Of a DNA stretch of 64,000 nucleotides, positions 17,974 to 26,210 are shown one piece after another. The position numbers and the translations under genes were made by a program. The notes below the pieces were generated by a model. That model was not told where the DNA came from. It saw only the letters and a list, made by a program, of their open reading frames with translations, and did no database searches. Origin of the DNA: Pseudomonas sp. GM50 (GTDB lineage: Bacteria > Pseudomonadota > Gammaproteobacteria > Pseudomonadales > Pseudomonadaceae); NCBI RefSeq assembly GCF_000282375.1, contig NZ_AKJK01000048.1:1-64000 (forward strand). The letters run 5' to 3'. Every line of letters starts with the position of its first letter. Position 1 is the stretch's first letter.

Positions 17974-20507
17974 ACCTGCACCCAGGACAACCCCCCATGA
18001 AATTCGGTTTTATCGCTCACCCGACCTCCATCGCCCTGCAACGTCAGGTGAAAATCATCGACCTGTTGGACCGCACCCTCGCCGAGCAGGACCGTGGTTA
18101 TCAGGCCCAACTCTGGCAGCCGCGCAACCTGGTGCCGTTCGCCGATTTCGGGCGCATCGTCAGTGCCAGCGGCGCGACCTGCGAAGGCATCTTGCATTAC
18201 CTGCCGCTGACTGCCGAGCAGATGCTCAGCCAGCCGCGAACCATTGCCGGGCGTGTGCTTGAAGGCGTGCAGAGCCTGAAAGAGCAGGGCGCGCAATTGG
18301 TCGGCCTGGGTGGTTTTACCGCCATCGTCGGCAATCGCGGTTTACAGACCCTGGACCGCAGCGGCGTGCCGGTGACTACCGGCAACTCGCTCACGGCCTA
18401 CGCCGCCTACAAGAATGTGCTGGAAGCCATGGCTCGCCTGGAGGTGTCCCCAGCGGACACTGAAGTGGCAGTGGTCGGTTACCCGGGTTCGATTGCCATG
18501 GTCATCGCCAAGCTTCTGGCCCGGGACGGTTGCCGCCTGCGCCTGGTGCATCGCGGCAGCGTCGAGCAAGGCCGCGAAAGCCTGGCTTATCTGCCGGCGC
18601 AAATGCATGGCCAGGTACGCATGACGGCAGACATCGACAGCTGTTACGACGAGGTACGCTTCTACGTCGCCGCGACGTCCAGCGGTGGCGTGATCGATCC
18701 CTATCGCCTGGCACCGGGTTCGGTGGTGGTGGACGCAGCCTTGCCGCGTGATGTGTTGCCGTTTCAGCATGATCGCAAAGACATCCTGATCATTGATGGT
18801 GGCCTGGTTTCGGCCAGTGAAGCCCTGCGTTTCGGCACCGAGACCCTGGGGCTGGCACCGAAGAAATTCCTCAACGGCTGCCTGGCGGAAACCCTGGTGC
18901 TGGCCTTGGAGGGGCGTGCCGAGGCGTTTTCCATCGGCCGTGAACTGCCCGAGGAACGCGTGCTGGAAATCGGCCGGATCGCCGAGTTGCATGGTTTCTC
19001 TCCGTCACCCATGGCGTCCTATGGCGAGCGGTTGCGCGAAGAAGACTTCCAGGCCTTGCACCGTTTCCATCGGCGCAGCGTGGCCCCGTCACCGGTCGAT
19101 ACTCCGGTGGCATTGCGCGCCGAAGCCCTGCGTTGTTTTGGCGAGCACATCAATCCGGTGTTGCGCGAGTTCTATCAGTTCAACCATATCGAGCGAGTGT
19201 TCACCCACGGCAGCGGCTGTTGGCTGACCGATCTGGACGGTGGCCGCTACCTGGATTTCGTCGCCGGTTATGGCTGCCTGAATACCGGTCACAACCACCC
19301 GCGGATCAACCAGGCGCTGCAGGCGTACCTGCAACAGCAGCATCCGACCTTCGTCCAGTACGTCTCCGTGCCGCTGCAAACCAGCCTGTTGGCGCAGCGT
19401 CTCAGCGAACTGGCACCGGGCAATCTGGAGCGGGTGTTCTTCAGCAACTCCGGCACCGAGGCGATCGAGGCGGCGTTGAAACTGGCCATGGCCGCCATGC
19501 AGCGCCCCCGGGTGCTGTATTGCGACAACGGCTATCACGGCAAGACCCTGGGCGCGCTGTCGGTGACCGGCCGCGACAAACATCGCGACCCGTTCAAGCC
19601 GCTGTTGTCGCGCTGCGATTCGATTCCTTTTGGTGATCTGCAAGCGCTGGAAGCGGCCTTGAGCCGGGGCGATGTGGGTGCCTTTATCCTTGAGCCGATC
19701 CAGGGCGAGGGCGGGGTGATACTGCCACCTGCCGGCTACCTGAAACAGGTCCGGGAGCTGTGCAGCGCCCATGACTGCCTGTTGATTCTCGACGAGATCC
19801 AGACCGGTCTCGGGCGTACCGGCAAGCTCTTCGCCTGTGAGTGGGAGGCGGTGGTGCCGGATATTCTGGTGCTGTCCAAGTCGCTCTCCGGCGGCGCCGT
19901 GCCTATCGGCGCGACCCTGTCCAGCGCCGCGCTGTGGGACCGCGCTTACGGCAGTATCGATACCTTCGCCCTGCATACCTCTACCTTCGGCGGCGGCAAT
20001 TTCGCCTCGGCTTCGGCCCTGGCGACCCTGGACGTGATCGCCGATGAAGACCTGGCCGGCAATGCCGCGCGGGTCGGCGGGCAACTCAAGGAGGCGCTGC
20101 GCGAGGCGGTCAGCGGCTATCCGTTTATCCGCGAGGTGCGGGGCATCGGGCTGATGATCGCCATCGAGTTCGAGTACAGCTTCCACGGTGGGGTCGAGGC
20201 TTTTGTGCGTGAGTTCGCCAGCCGTATCCCGGGGAATGCGGCGGGCACCTATCGCATGCTGTCGGGCAAGGCCAAGCGGCATATCGAGGAGGCCATCAGC
20301 GAGGTGGAGAAAAACTTCGAGGAGATGTTCGTGCTGCGCTTCGTCAGCAAACTGTCGAGGGAGCATGGGGTGCTGACGTTCGTCACCGCCAACAATAACC
20401 GGGTGATGCGCATCCAGCCGCCGCTGGTGCTCAGCGACGATGAGGCGCGGCATTTTGTCGAGGCTTTCAGCGCTGTGTGCAAGGACATGTCGACCTTCCT
20501 CGCCTGA
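17970..20507 (+). CDS. PigE-like acyl-thioester reductase / class III aminotransferase fusion
   Basis: An 845-residue two-domain enzyme. Residues 10-360 resemble long-chain acyl-ACP reductase: FGFIAHPTSIALQRQVK, LGGFTAIVGN, TTGNSLTAYAAYKNVLEA (from 136), a Rossmann segment VAVVGYPGSIAMVIAKLLA (from 166), and the catalytic-cysteine region NGCLAETLVLALEG (C304). Residues 390-830 are a class III PLP aminotransferase with [40 protein letters not shown] and the lysine in LSKSLSGGAVPIGA (K637). The architecture matches PigE, giving thioester to aldehyde to amine. Start 17970 is ATGA-coupled; ATG 17997 is possible. A hairpin at 20525-20548 follows. Confidence 0.85.
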   Translation: MNLHPGQPPMKFGFIAHPTSIALQRQVKIIDLLDRTLAEQDRGYQAQLWQPRNLVPFADFGRIVSASGATCEGILHYLPLTAEQMLSQPRTIAGRVLEGVQSLKEQGAQLVGLGGFTAIVGNRGLQTLDRSGVPVTTGNSLTAYAAYKNVLEAMARLEVSPADTEVAVVGYPGSIAMVIAKLLARDGCRLRLVHRGSVEQGRESLAYLPAQMHGQVRMTADIDSCYDEVRFYVAATSSGGVIDPYRLAPGSVVVDAALPRDVLPFQHDRKDILIIDGGLVSASEALRFGTETLGLAPKKFLNGCLAETLVLALEGRAEAFSIGRELPEERVLEIGRIAELHGFSPSPMASYGERLREEDFQALHRFHRRSVAPSPVDTPVALRAEALRCFGEHINPVLREFYQFNHIERVFTHGSGCWLTDLDGGRYLDFVAGYGCLNTGHNHPRINQALQAYLQQQHPTFVQYVSVPLQTSLLAQRLSELAPGNLERVFFSNSGTEAIEAALKLAMAAMQRPRVLYCDNGYHGKTLGALSVTGRDKHRDPFKPLLSRCDSIPFGDLQALEAALSRGDVGAFILEPIQGEGGVILPPAGYLKQVRELCSAHDCLLILDEIQTGLGRTGKLFACEWEAVVPDILVLSKSLSGGAVPIGATLSSAALWDRAYGSIDTFALHTSTFGGGNFASASALATLDVIADEDLAGNAARVGGQLKEALREAVSGYPFIREVRGIGLMIAIEFEYSFHGGVEAFVREFASRIPGNAAGTYRMLSGKAKRHIEEAISEVEKNFEEMFVLRFVSKLSREHGVLTFVTANNNRVMRIQPPLVLSDDEARHFVEAFSAVCKDMSTFLA

Positions 20508-20524
20508 CGCTATTGACGACCTTT

Positions 20525-20548
20525 GAAAGCCCTCGAAAGAGGGCTTTC
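20525..20548 (+). terminator. Strong hairpin after the PigE-like gene
   Basis: GAAAGCCCTC and GAGGGCTTTC form a perfect 10-base stem closed by a GAAA loop. It starts 18 bases after the stop codon. The following bases (ATCTATTCG) are only weakly T-rich, so it may be a partial terminator or an mRNA-stabilising hairpin. It separates the receptor-to-pigE half of the cluster from the sulfur-relay half. Confidence 0.65.
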
Positions 20549-20688
20549 ATCTATTCGTCATAAGTTGCCGACGATTGTTTAAATGCATACAAAAACGTGC
20601 CTTCTGAATATGAAAATGCAGGCCCGTTGAATTGATTAATTGAAGTTGCTGCTTGAGAATCGGTTGCATTCAGTAACAGGTATTCGCC

Positions 20689-21861
20689 ATGAAACTCCCC
20701 GCTCTTGTAGAACCACTCGCCAGCCTAAGTAATGAAGAAATAACCCGCTACAGCCGACACTTGTTAATTCCCGATGTGGGCCTTGAAGGTCAGCGTCGCT
20801 TGAAGAGCAGTAAAGTACTGGTTATCGGTGCGGGCGGTCTGGGTTCACCGGCCTTGTTGTATCTGGCGGCGGCTGGCATCGGCACTTTGGGTATCATTGA
20901 TTTCGACCGGGTGGACGAGTCCAACCTGCAGCGCCAGATCATTCACCGGGTGGCCACGGTCGGTCAATCGAAGGTTGAAAGCGCCGCTGCGGCGATCCAG
21001 GACCTGAATCCCCATGTGCAGGTCAACCGCTACGACCAGCGCCTGGAACCGGAAACCGCGGTGCAGTTGTTCAGCCAGTACGACCTGATCCTCGACGGCA
21101 CCGATAACTTCGCCACCCGCTACCTGGTCAACGATGCTTGCGTGCTGGCCAACAAGCCCTATGTCTGGGGTTCGATCTTCCGCTTCGAAGGCCAGGCCTC
21201 GGTGTTCTGGGAAAACGCTCCCGGCGATGTCGGCCTCAATTACCGCGACCTGTACCCGGAGCCGCCACCTCCGGAGCTGGCGCCATCCTGCTCGGAGGGC
21301 GGGGTGCTGGGCATTCTCTGCGCCTCCATCGGCGCGATCATGGCCACCGAAGCAGTCAAACTCATCACCGGTATCGGCGAAAGCCTGCTGGGGCGCCTGA
21401 TGGTTTACGACGCTCTGGAAATGTCCTACCGACAGATGCCGCTGCGCCGTTCACCCGGGCGCCAGCCGATCACTGCCCTGGGCGATTATCAGGCGTTCTG
21501 CGGCCTGACCGCGCCCAAGGGCGTGCAGCCTTCGGACATTCCGTCCATCAGTGCCCGGGAGCTACAAGCTTTGCGCGAACGTGGCGAGGATGTGTTGCTG
21601 ATCGATGTGCGCGAGCGCACCGAGTGGGACATCGTGCGCATCCAGGGTGCCCAGCACATACCCAAGGGACCGAAGACCGCCGCGCTGATCGAGACCCGCT
21701 TTGGCAAGCACGCCAACCTGGTCCTGCACTGCAAGTCCGGGGCACGCTCCAAGGCTGTCTTGCTGGAATTGCAGCAATTGGGCTTCAGCAATGTGCGCAA
21801 CCTCGACGGCGGCGTACTGGCCTGGGTGCGGGACGTCGAGCCGGCGTTGCCGAGTTATTGA
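20689..21861 (+). CDS. moeZ: MoeZ-type E1-like adenylyltransferase with rhodanese domain
   Basis: A 390-residue protein that adenylates the C-terminal glycine of a small sulfur carrier and then transfers sulfur to give a thiocarboxylate. The ThiF/E1 domain (about 1-265) has YSRHLLIPDVGLEGQ, the nucleotide loop VLVIGAGGLGSPALLYLA, FDRVDESNLQRQIIH, DGTDNFATRYLVND and SCSEGGVLGILC. No paired CxxC zinc motif was seen, as in MoeZ compared with MoeB. The rhodanese domain (about 275-388) has LLIDVRERTEWDI and active loop CKSGARS with C348. Its partners, a JAMM protease and a ThiS-like carrier, follow directly, as in qbsCDE, pdtFGH and the mycobacterial MoeZ-Mec-CysO set. Confidence 0.9.
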   Translation: MKLPALVEPLASLSNEEITRYSRHLLIPDVGLEGQRRLKSSKVLVIGAGGLGSPALLYLAAAGIGTLGIIDFDRVDESNLQRQIIHRVATVGQSKVESAAAAIQDLNPHVQVNRYDQRLEPETAVQLFSQYDLILDGTDNFATRYLVNDACVLANKPYVWGSIFRFEGQASVFWENAPGDVGLNYRDLYPEPPPPELAPSCSEGGVLGILCASIGAIMATEAVKLITGIGESLLGRLMVYDALEMSYRQMPLRRSPGRQPITALGDYQAFCGLTAPKGVQPSDIPSISARELQALRERGEDVLLIDVRERTEWDIVRIQGAQHIPKGPKTAALIETRFGKHANLVLHCKSGARSKAVLLELQQLGFSNVRNLDGGVLAWVRDVEPALPSY

Positions 21862-21880
21862 ACGGAGGCGATGGACAAGG

Positions 21881-22288
21881 ATGTTGAGAATTCGTGCCGG
21901 CCTGCTGGAGGCCATGCTGGAGCAGGCGCGGCGGGATCATCCGCTGGAAACCTGCGGCATCATCGCCGCACCGGCTGGCGCCAGGACCGCCGAACGGCTG
22001 ATCGCCATGGACAACGCCGCGCGCTCGCCGACCTTTTTCAGCTTTGCGCCGAAACAGCAACTGGCGGTCTGGCGTGAGCTGGATGAGCGGGACGAGGAAT
22101 GCCGGGTGATCTATCACTCCCACACCGCCAGCGCGGCCTATCCCAGTGCCGAAGATGTGCAGTACGCCGGCGACGCGTCGGTGCACTACGTGATTGTTTC
22201 AACCCTGCCGGACATTGATGTGGCAGTGCGCAGCTTTCGAATCGTTAATCGAAAAGTTACCGAAGAAAGTATTTATGTAGTTCGCTGA
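21881..22288 (+). CDS. JAMM/Mov34 metalloprotease (Mec/QbsD-like)
   Basis: A 135-residue zinc protease. The complete JAMM signature is visible: a glutamate in LETCG (E23), then H79-S-H81, seven residues, S89, two residues and D92. In related systems this enzyme either trims a sulfur carrier to expose its C-terminal Gly-Gly (QbsD) or cuts an acyl or amino-acid adduct from the carrier (Mec on CysO-cysteine). Because the carrier here already ends in GG, release of a carrier-linked product is more likely than trimming. ATG 21881 is in the long open frame and has GGAGG 12 bases upstream. The upstream extension overlaps moeZ and is not supported. Confidence 0.88.
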   Translation: MLRIRAGLLEAMLEQARRDHPLETCGIIAAPAGARTAERLIAMDNAARSPTFFSFAPKQQLAVWRELDERDEECRVIYHSHTASAAYPSAEDVQYAGDASVHYVIVSTLPDIDVAVRSFRIVNRKVTEESIYVVR

Positions 22289-22350
22289 AGCTTTAAACAA
22301 AAGATCAATTAATTAATACACGGGCCTTGTTAAGGCTCAGGGAGTTCTGC

Positions 22351-22623
22351 ATGTCGATTTCCGTCATTGTGCCAACTTTGTTGCGCTCTTTTACTCAAGA
22401 TCAGAAACGCGTCGAAGTTCAGGGAAGTACGGTGCTTGAAGTAATCGAACAGATGGAACGGGAGTACCCGGGCGTTAAGGAACGGCTGATTGGCGACGGT
22501 CAGGTGCATCGTTTCGTGAACATCTACGTCAACGATGACGACATTCGTTTTGCCGACAACCTGGCCACAACCCTCAAGGCCGGCGATGCCATCACCATCC
22601 TGCCAGCGGTCGCCGGCGGCTGA
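22351..22623 (+). CDS. ThiS/MoaD/CysO-type sulfur carrier protein
   Basis: A 90-residue ubiquitin-like sulfur carrier: MSISVIVPTLLRSFT, then GSTVLEVIEQMEREYPGVKERL, VNIYVNDDDIRF and DAITILPAVAGG. It ends exactly in Gly-Gly, so the mature tail for adenylation and thiocarboxylation is encoded directly. QbsE, from memory, carries two extra residues. The length and the RFVNIYVND segment resemble mycobacterial CysO. ATG 22351 has GGGAG upstream; the frame's first methionine eight codons earlier lacks a site. The carrier should donate sulfide to an activated acid, probably the acyl-AMP made by the ligase at 24561-26210 (inference). Confidence 0.9.
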   Translation: MSISVIVPTLLRSFTQDQKRVEVQGSTVLEVIEQMEREYPGVKERLIGDGQVHRFVNIYVNDDDIRFADNLATTLKAGDAITILPAVAGG

Positions 22624-22710
22624 TTGCTTGCCGATGGATTCTGGCCTGCGCGGCGTACCTCACCCGAGGCCGTTCGCGCAGCGATATGCAACCACTCTGG
22701 CGTAGGTTTT

Positions 22711-24564
22711 ATGTCTCGTCTTTTACATGGATGTAGCCTCAGCGGCTCCTTTGCCTCTTCACCTGCCGGGCTCGCACCATTGGCCGCGTCACTGCGCTAC
22801 CAAGCAACGGCGCTGGGCCTGAACCCACAGGCCACGGTCGATGATCCGGTGCACGAGGGGTTGAGCTTTACCCTGCGTCACCCTGATCTGAAACCACTCA
22901 ATGGGCTGATTCATGGCTGGCCCGACGGCAGCTGCGCGGGCGTCACCGAACATACCGTGCAGGCAGCCTGCGGGCTGATGTCGGTGCATGGCCGGGCCAG
23001 CGGCAAGGCCCAAGGGCTGGGGGTGAATTATGTCTCGACCCTCAGTGCCAGCCTGGCCCTGCAAGGCGCGTTTGCCGCAGCGCTTGGGCAGTTGCGCGGT
23101 GGCGACTTCAACACTGTAACCACTTCCATGGCCGCGGCCGGGGTACTCGGTATTGCCCAATACCTGGCGGGTGCGACTGCGGGCGCTGAAGCCGAACGTC
23201 TGTTACCGGGGGCCACGTGCGCGAAAAATCGTCCGCCCTTTGTGTCGGCCGATGGCGTGCACTTCGAACTGGAAACCCTGGACGCCGAACCCTGGCGGCG
23301 CTTTTGGGCGGAGGTGGGCATCGACGGCGAACTGGCCGGGCAGGGCTGGAAGGCCTTCCTGCTGCGTTATGCCAAGGCTGTTGCGCCAATGCCGGCGGTG
23401 TTCCGTCAGGCCTTGGCGCGCTTGTCCATGGCCCGGATCAGCGCCCTGTGCGCGTTGAACGGAATGGCTGTGTGCCCGGTGCGCAGCCTCGCCGAGCGTC
23501 GGGCTGACCGCGATCTGCCCGGCCAACTGGAACAGGGGCCGTGGGCCTTCGACGCTGTCAGCGCGGGCGGCAAAGCATTGCCTGACCTGAATGGGCAAGC
23601 ACTGCCCTTGAGTGGCCTGACGGTGATCGAGTCGTGCCGGCGGATCCAGGGCCCGCTCGCCGGGCATCTGTTGGCGCTGCTGGGTGCCGAAGTGATCCGC
23701 ATCGAGCTGCCCGGTGGCGACCCGCTGCGCGGCATGCCGCCTTGCGTCGATGGGGTGTCGGTGCGCTTTGACGCCCTCAATCGGCACAAGCAAGTCCGTG
23801 AGCTGGACATCAAGTCCGCCGCTGGCCGCGAAGAACTGTACGAGCGAGTCAGGGACGCTGACGTGTTCCTGCACAACTGGGCGCCGGGCAAGGCCGCCGA
23901 ACTGGCTCTGGATCGCGCCGACCTGATGCGGGTCAATCCGGGGCTGGTCTATGCCTACGCCGGCGGCTGGGGCCATGACCGTCCGGGGGAACCCTTGCCG
24001 GGCACCGACTTCGTGGTCCAGGCGTGGTCCGGTGTTGGCGAACAAATCGGCCTGGCCTCGGCGACGCCCGGCGGTTCGCTGTTCACCGTGCTGGATGTGC
24101 TGGGCGGAGTGGTCGCCGCTCAAGGGGTCAGCGCCGCTTTGCTGCATCGAGCCCTCAGCGGGCAGAGCGTACGGGTCGACAGTTCGCTGCTCGGCGCCGC
24201 CAACCTGCTGTGCGTGCAGCCATTGCAAGAAGAGAGATTCGCCGACAGCAGTCTGCTCAAGGGCGTGTATCCGACGCTGGCCGGGCTGCTGGCCATCGAC
24301 TGCCAGACCCCGGCCCAACTTGAGCAACTGGAAAATATCCTCGCCTGCGATCTGCACAGCGACCCCGAGGGGGGTGATGCGCTGATTCGCAGTGCCTTGG
24401 CGTCGCAGTCCGCCGCTACCTGGCAACAGGTGCTGGGCGACGCCGCCATACCGGCCTCCGTGGCCGTAGAAGACCTGTCGCAGCTGGCTCAAGACAGGCG
24501 ATTGAAGACGTGTTTAAGCGTGAATACCTACACCTCGGTCAACGCTCACTGGAGTTTTCGATGA
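22711..24564 (+). CDS. CaiB/BaiF-type CoA-transferase with extended N-terminal half
   Basis: A 617-residue protein whose C-terminal half (from about residue 300) is a family III CoA-transferase: LSGLTVIESCRRIQGPLAGH, LLGAEVIRIELPGGDPLRG, LNRHKQVRELDIKS, DVFLHNWAPGKAAEL, NPGLVYAYAGGWG and the expected aspartate in TVLDVLGG (D462). The N-terminal 270 residues (for example SGKAQGLGVNYVSTLSASLA) look like an extra, diverged CaiB-like domain, making the protein half again as long as a standard member. The role would be moving CoA onto or off a pathway acid. The start at 22711 is uncertain because the Shine-Dalgarno site is weak. It overlaps the ligase gene as ATGA. Confidence 0.78.
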   Translation: MSRLLHGCSLSGSFASSPAGLAPLAASLRYQATALGLNPQATVDDPVHEGLSFTLRHPDLKPLNGLIHGWPDGSCAGVTEHTVQAACGLMSVHGRASGKAQGLGVNYVSTLSASLALQGAFAAALGQLRGGDFNTVTTSMAAAGVLGIAQYLAGATAGAEAERLLPGATCAKNRPPFVSADGVHFELETLDAEPWRRFWAEVGIDGELAGQGWKAFLLRYAKAVAPMPAVFRQALARLSMARISALCALNGMAVCPVRSLAERRADRDLPGQLEQGPWAFDAVSAGGKALPDLNGQALPLSGLTVIESCRRIQGPLAGHLLALLGAEVIRIELPGGDPLRGMPPCVDGVSVRFDALNRHKQVRELDIKSAAGREELYERVRDADVFLHNWAPGKAAELALDRADLMRVNPGLVYAYAGGWGHDRPGEPLPGTDFVVQAWSGVGEQIGLASATPGGSLFTVLDVLGGVVAAQGVSAALLHRALSGQSVRVDSSLLGAANLLCVQPLQEERFADSSLLKGVYPTLAGLLAIDCQTPAQLEQLENILACDLHSDPEGGDALIRSALASQSAATWQQVLGDAAIPASVAVEDLSQLAQDRRLKTCLSVNTYTSVNAHWSFR

Positions 24565-26210
24565 ACAACGCAGGCATTATTGATCTGGTCCCCGCTGACG
24601 TTCGCAGTGTTTGGGAGCGCGACGGCACCTACCCAAATCGTTCGGTCTACCAACTGTTCCGCGAGCACGCGCTGCATGCGCCGCAGAAACCGGCGGTGCT
24701 CTCACCCGAAGGCACACTCAGCTATGGCGAGTTGCATGATGCCGCGCTGCGCATGGCCGCGAGCCTGCGCGCCGCTGGCATCGTCGCCGGCGATGTGGTC
24801 GCTTATCAACTGACTAACAGTTGGCGCAGTTGCGCCATCGACCTCGCCGCCGCGGCCCTGGGGGCGGTGGTCGCGCCGTTTCCACCGGGACGCGGCAGCC
24901 TCGACATTCAGGCCCTGGTGCGCCGTTGCGATGCGCGGGCGGTGATTGTTCCAGCGGAATATGCCGGCATCGATTTGTGCCAGGTCATCGAGGCCCTGCG
25001 ACCGAGCCTGTTGTCGCTGCGGGTGCTGATCGTCGAGGGTTGCGTGCGCGATGGCTGGTTGAATCTGCAGGACATGCTCCAGGCCGAGCCGTTGACCGAA
25101 GAGCAATTGCCCAAGGTTTGCCCCAACTCGCCGGTGCGCTTGCTGGTGTCTTCCGGCACCGAATCCGAACCCAAGCTGGTGGCCTATTCGCACAACGCCC
25201 TGGTGGGCGGGCGCGGGCGTTTCCTGCAGCGCATCCACCCCGAAGGCGAGAGCTTTCGCGGGCTGTATCTGGTGCCGTTGGGCTCGTCCTTCGGTTCCAC
25301 CGCGACCTTTGGCAGCCTGTCCTGGCTCGGCGGTTCGATTGCCGTGTTGCCGCAGTTCGACGTAGGGGCGGCGATCGAGGCCATCGAGCAGCTGCGTCCG
25401 ACCCACATTCTCGGGGTGCCGACCATGCTCCAGCGCATCGCCGCCGATGCCCGCCTGGAACAGGCCGACAAGTCCAGCCTGGTGGGGCTGATCTGCGGTG
25501 GTTCGTTGATTGATGAAGTGACCGTGCGCCGCTGTGTCGAGGCGTTCGGTTGCGGTTTTATCAGCCTCTATGGTTCGGCGGACGGGGTGAACTGTCACAA
25601 CACCCTGGACGATGCTCAGGACGTGGTGTTTTACAGTGTCGGCCGGCCTAACCCGGCGGTGTGCGCGATCAAGATTTCCGACGAGCAAGGCATTGAATTG
25701 CCCCAGGGCAGCGTCGGCGAAATCAAGGCCCGCGGCCCGTTAAGCCCCATGCAATATGTGAATGCCCCGGAACTCGACGCGCAATATCGCGATGCTGAAG
25801 GCTGGGTCAACACCGGCGACCTGGGCTACATCGATTCCGACGGCTACCTGGTTCTGGCCGGGCGCAAGAAGGACATCATCATCCGTGGCGGTGCCAATAT
25901 CAGCCCGGTGCAGATCGAAACCCTGGCCACCGCCCACCCGGATGTGGTCAGCGTCGCGTGCGTGGCGGTGCCAGACCCGGACCTCGGCCAGCGGGTGTGC
26001 ATCTGCGTGACCCTGCGTGACGGCGCGCCGCGCTTCTCCCTGAGCGAGCTGACCGACTACCTGCGCGAGCAAGGCCTGGAGGTCAACAAACTGCCGGAGT
26101 ACCTGCGCTTCTACCGACAGCTGCCGCTGACCCCGGCAGGCAAGATCGACAAGAAATCCCTGGCCGCCGAAGTGGCGTTTCTCGAGTGCGGGGCGGGCAT
26201 CGCATGTTGA
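24561..26210 (+). CDS. Acyl/aryl-AMP ligase (ANL superfamily)
   Basis: A 549-residue adenylate-forming enzyme. Core motifs: LLVSSGTESEPKLVAYSHNA (A3 loop), GFISLYGSADG (A5 region), WVNTGDLGYIDSDGYLVLAG with RKKDIIIRGGANISP (A7-A8), and the A10 lysine in TPAGKIDKKSL (K528). The GTESEPK variant of the P-loop also occurs in some cyclic-acid CoA ligases. No carrier domain is fused. In thiocarboxylate metallophore pathways such a ligase activates the carboxylate that the sulfur carrier attacks. CoA-ester formation is the alternative. The start overlaps the CoA-transferase stop, with GGAG upstream. Substrate unknown. Confidence 0.88.
   Translation: MNNAGIIDLVPADVRSVWERDGTYPNRSVYQLFREHALHAPQKPAVLSPEGTLSYGELHDAALRMAASLRAAGIVAGDVVAYQLTNSWRSCAIDLAAAALGAVVAPFPPGRGSLDIQALVRRCDARAVIVPAEYAGIDLCQVIEALRPSLLSLRVLIVEGCVRDGWLNLQDMLQAEPLTEEQLPKVCPNSPVRLLVSSGTESEPKLVAYSHNALVGGRGRFLQRIHPEGESFRGLYLVPLGSSFGSTATFGSLSWLGGSIAVLPQFDVGAAIEAIEQLRPTHILGVPTMLQRIAADARLEQADKSSLVGLICGGSLIDEVTVRRCVEAFGCGFISLYGSADGVNCHNTLDDAQDVVFYSVGRPNPAVCAIKISDEQGIELPQGSVGEIKARGPLSPMQYVNAPELDAQYRDAEGWVNTGDLGYIDSDGYLVLAGRKKDIIIRGGANISPVQIETLATAHPDVVSVACVAVPDPDLGQRVCICVTLRDGAPRFSLSELTDYLREQGLEVNKLPEYLRFYRQLPLTPAGKIDKKSLAAEVAFLECGAGIAC

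Noticed and set aside
15559..20507. Prodigiosin cluster
   Set aside because: Only the PigD/PigE-like pair is present; the genes for the bipyrrole half, the condensing enzyme and PigB are missing.
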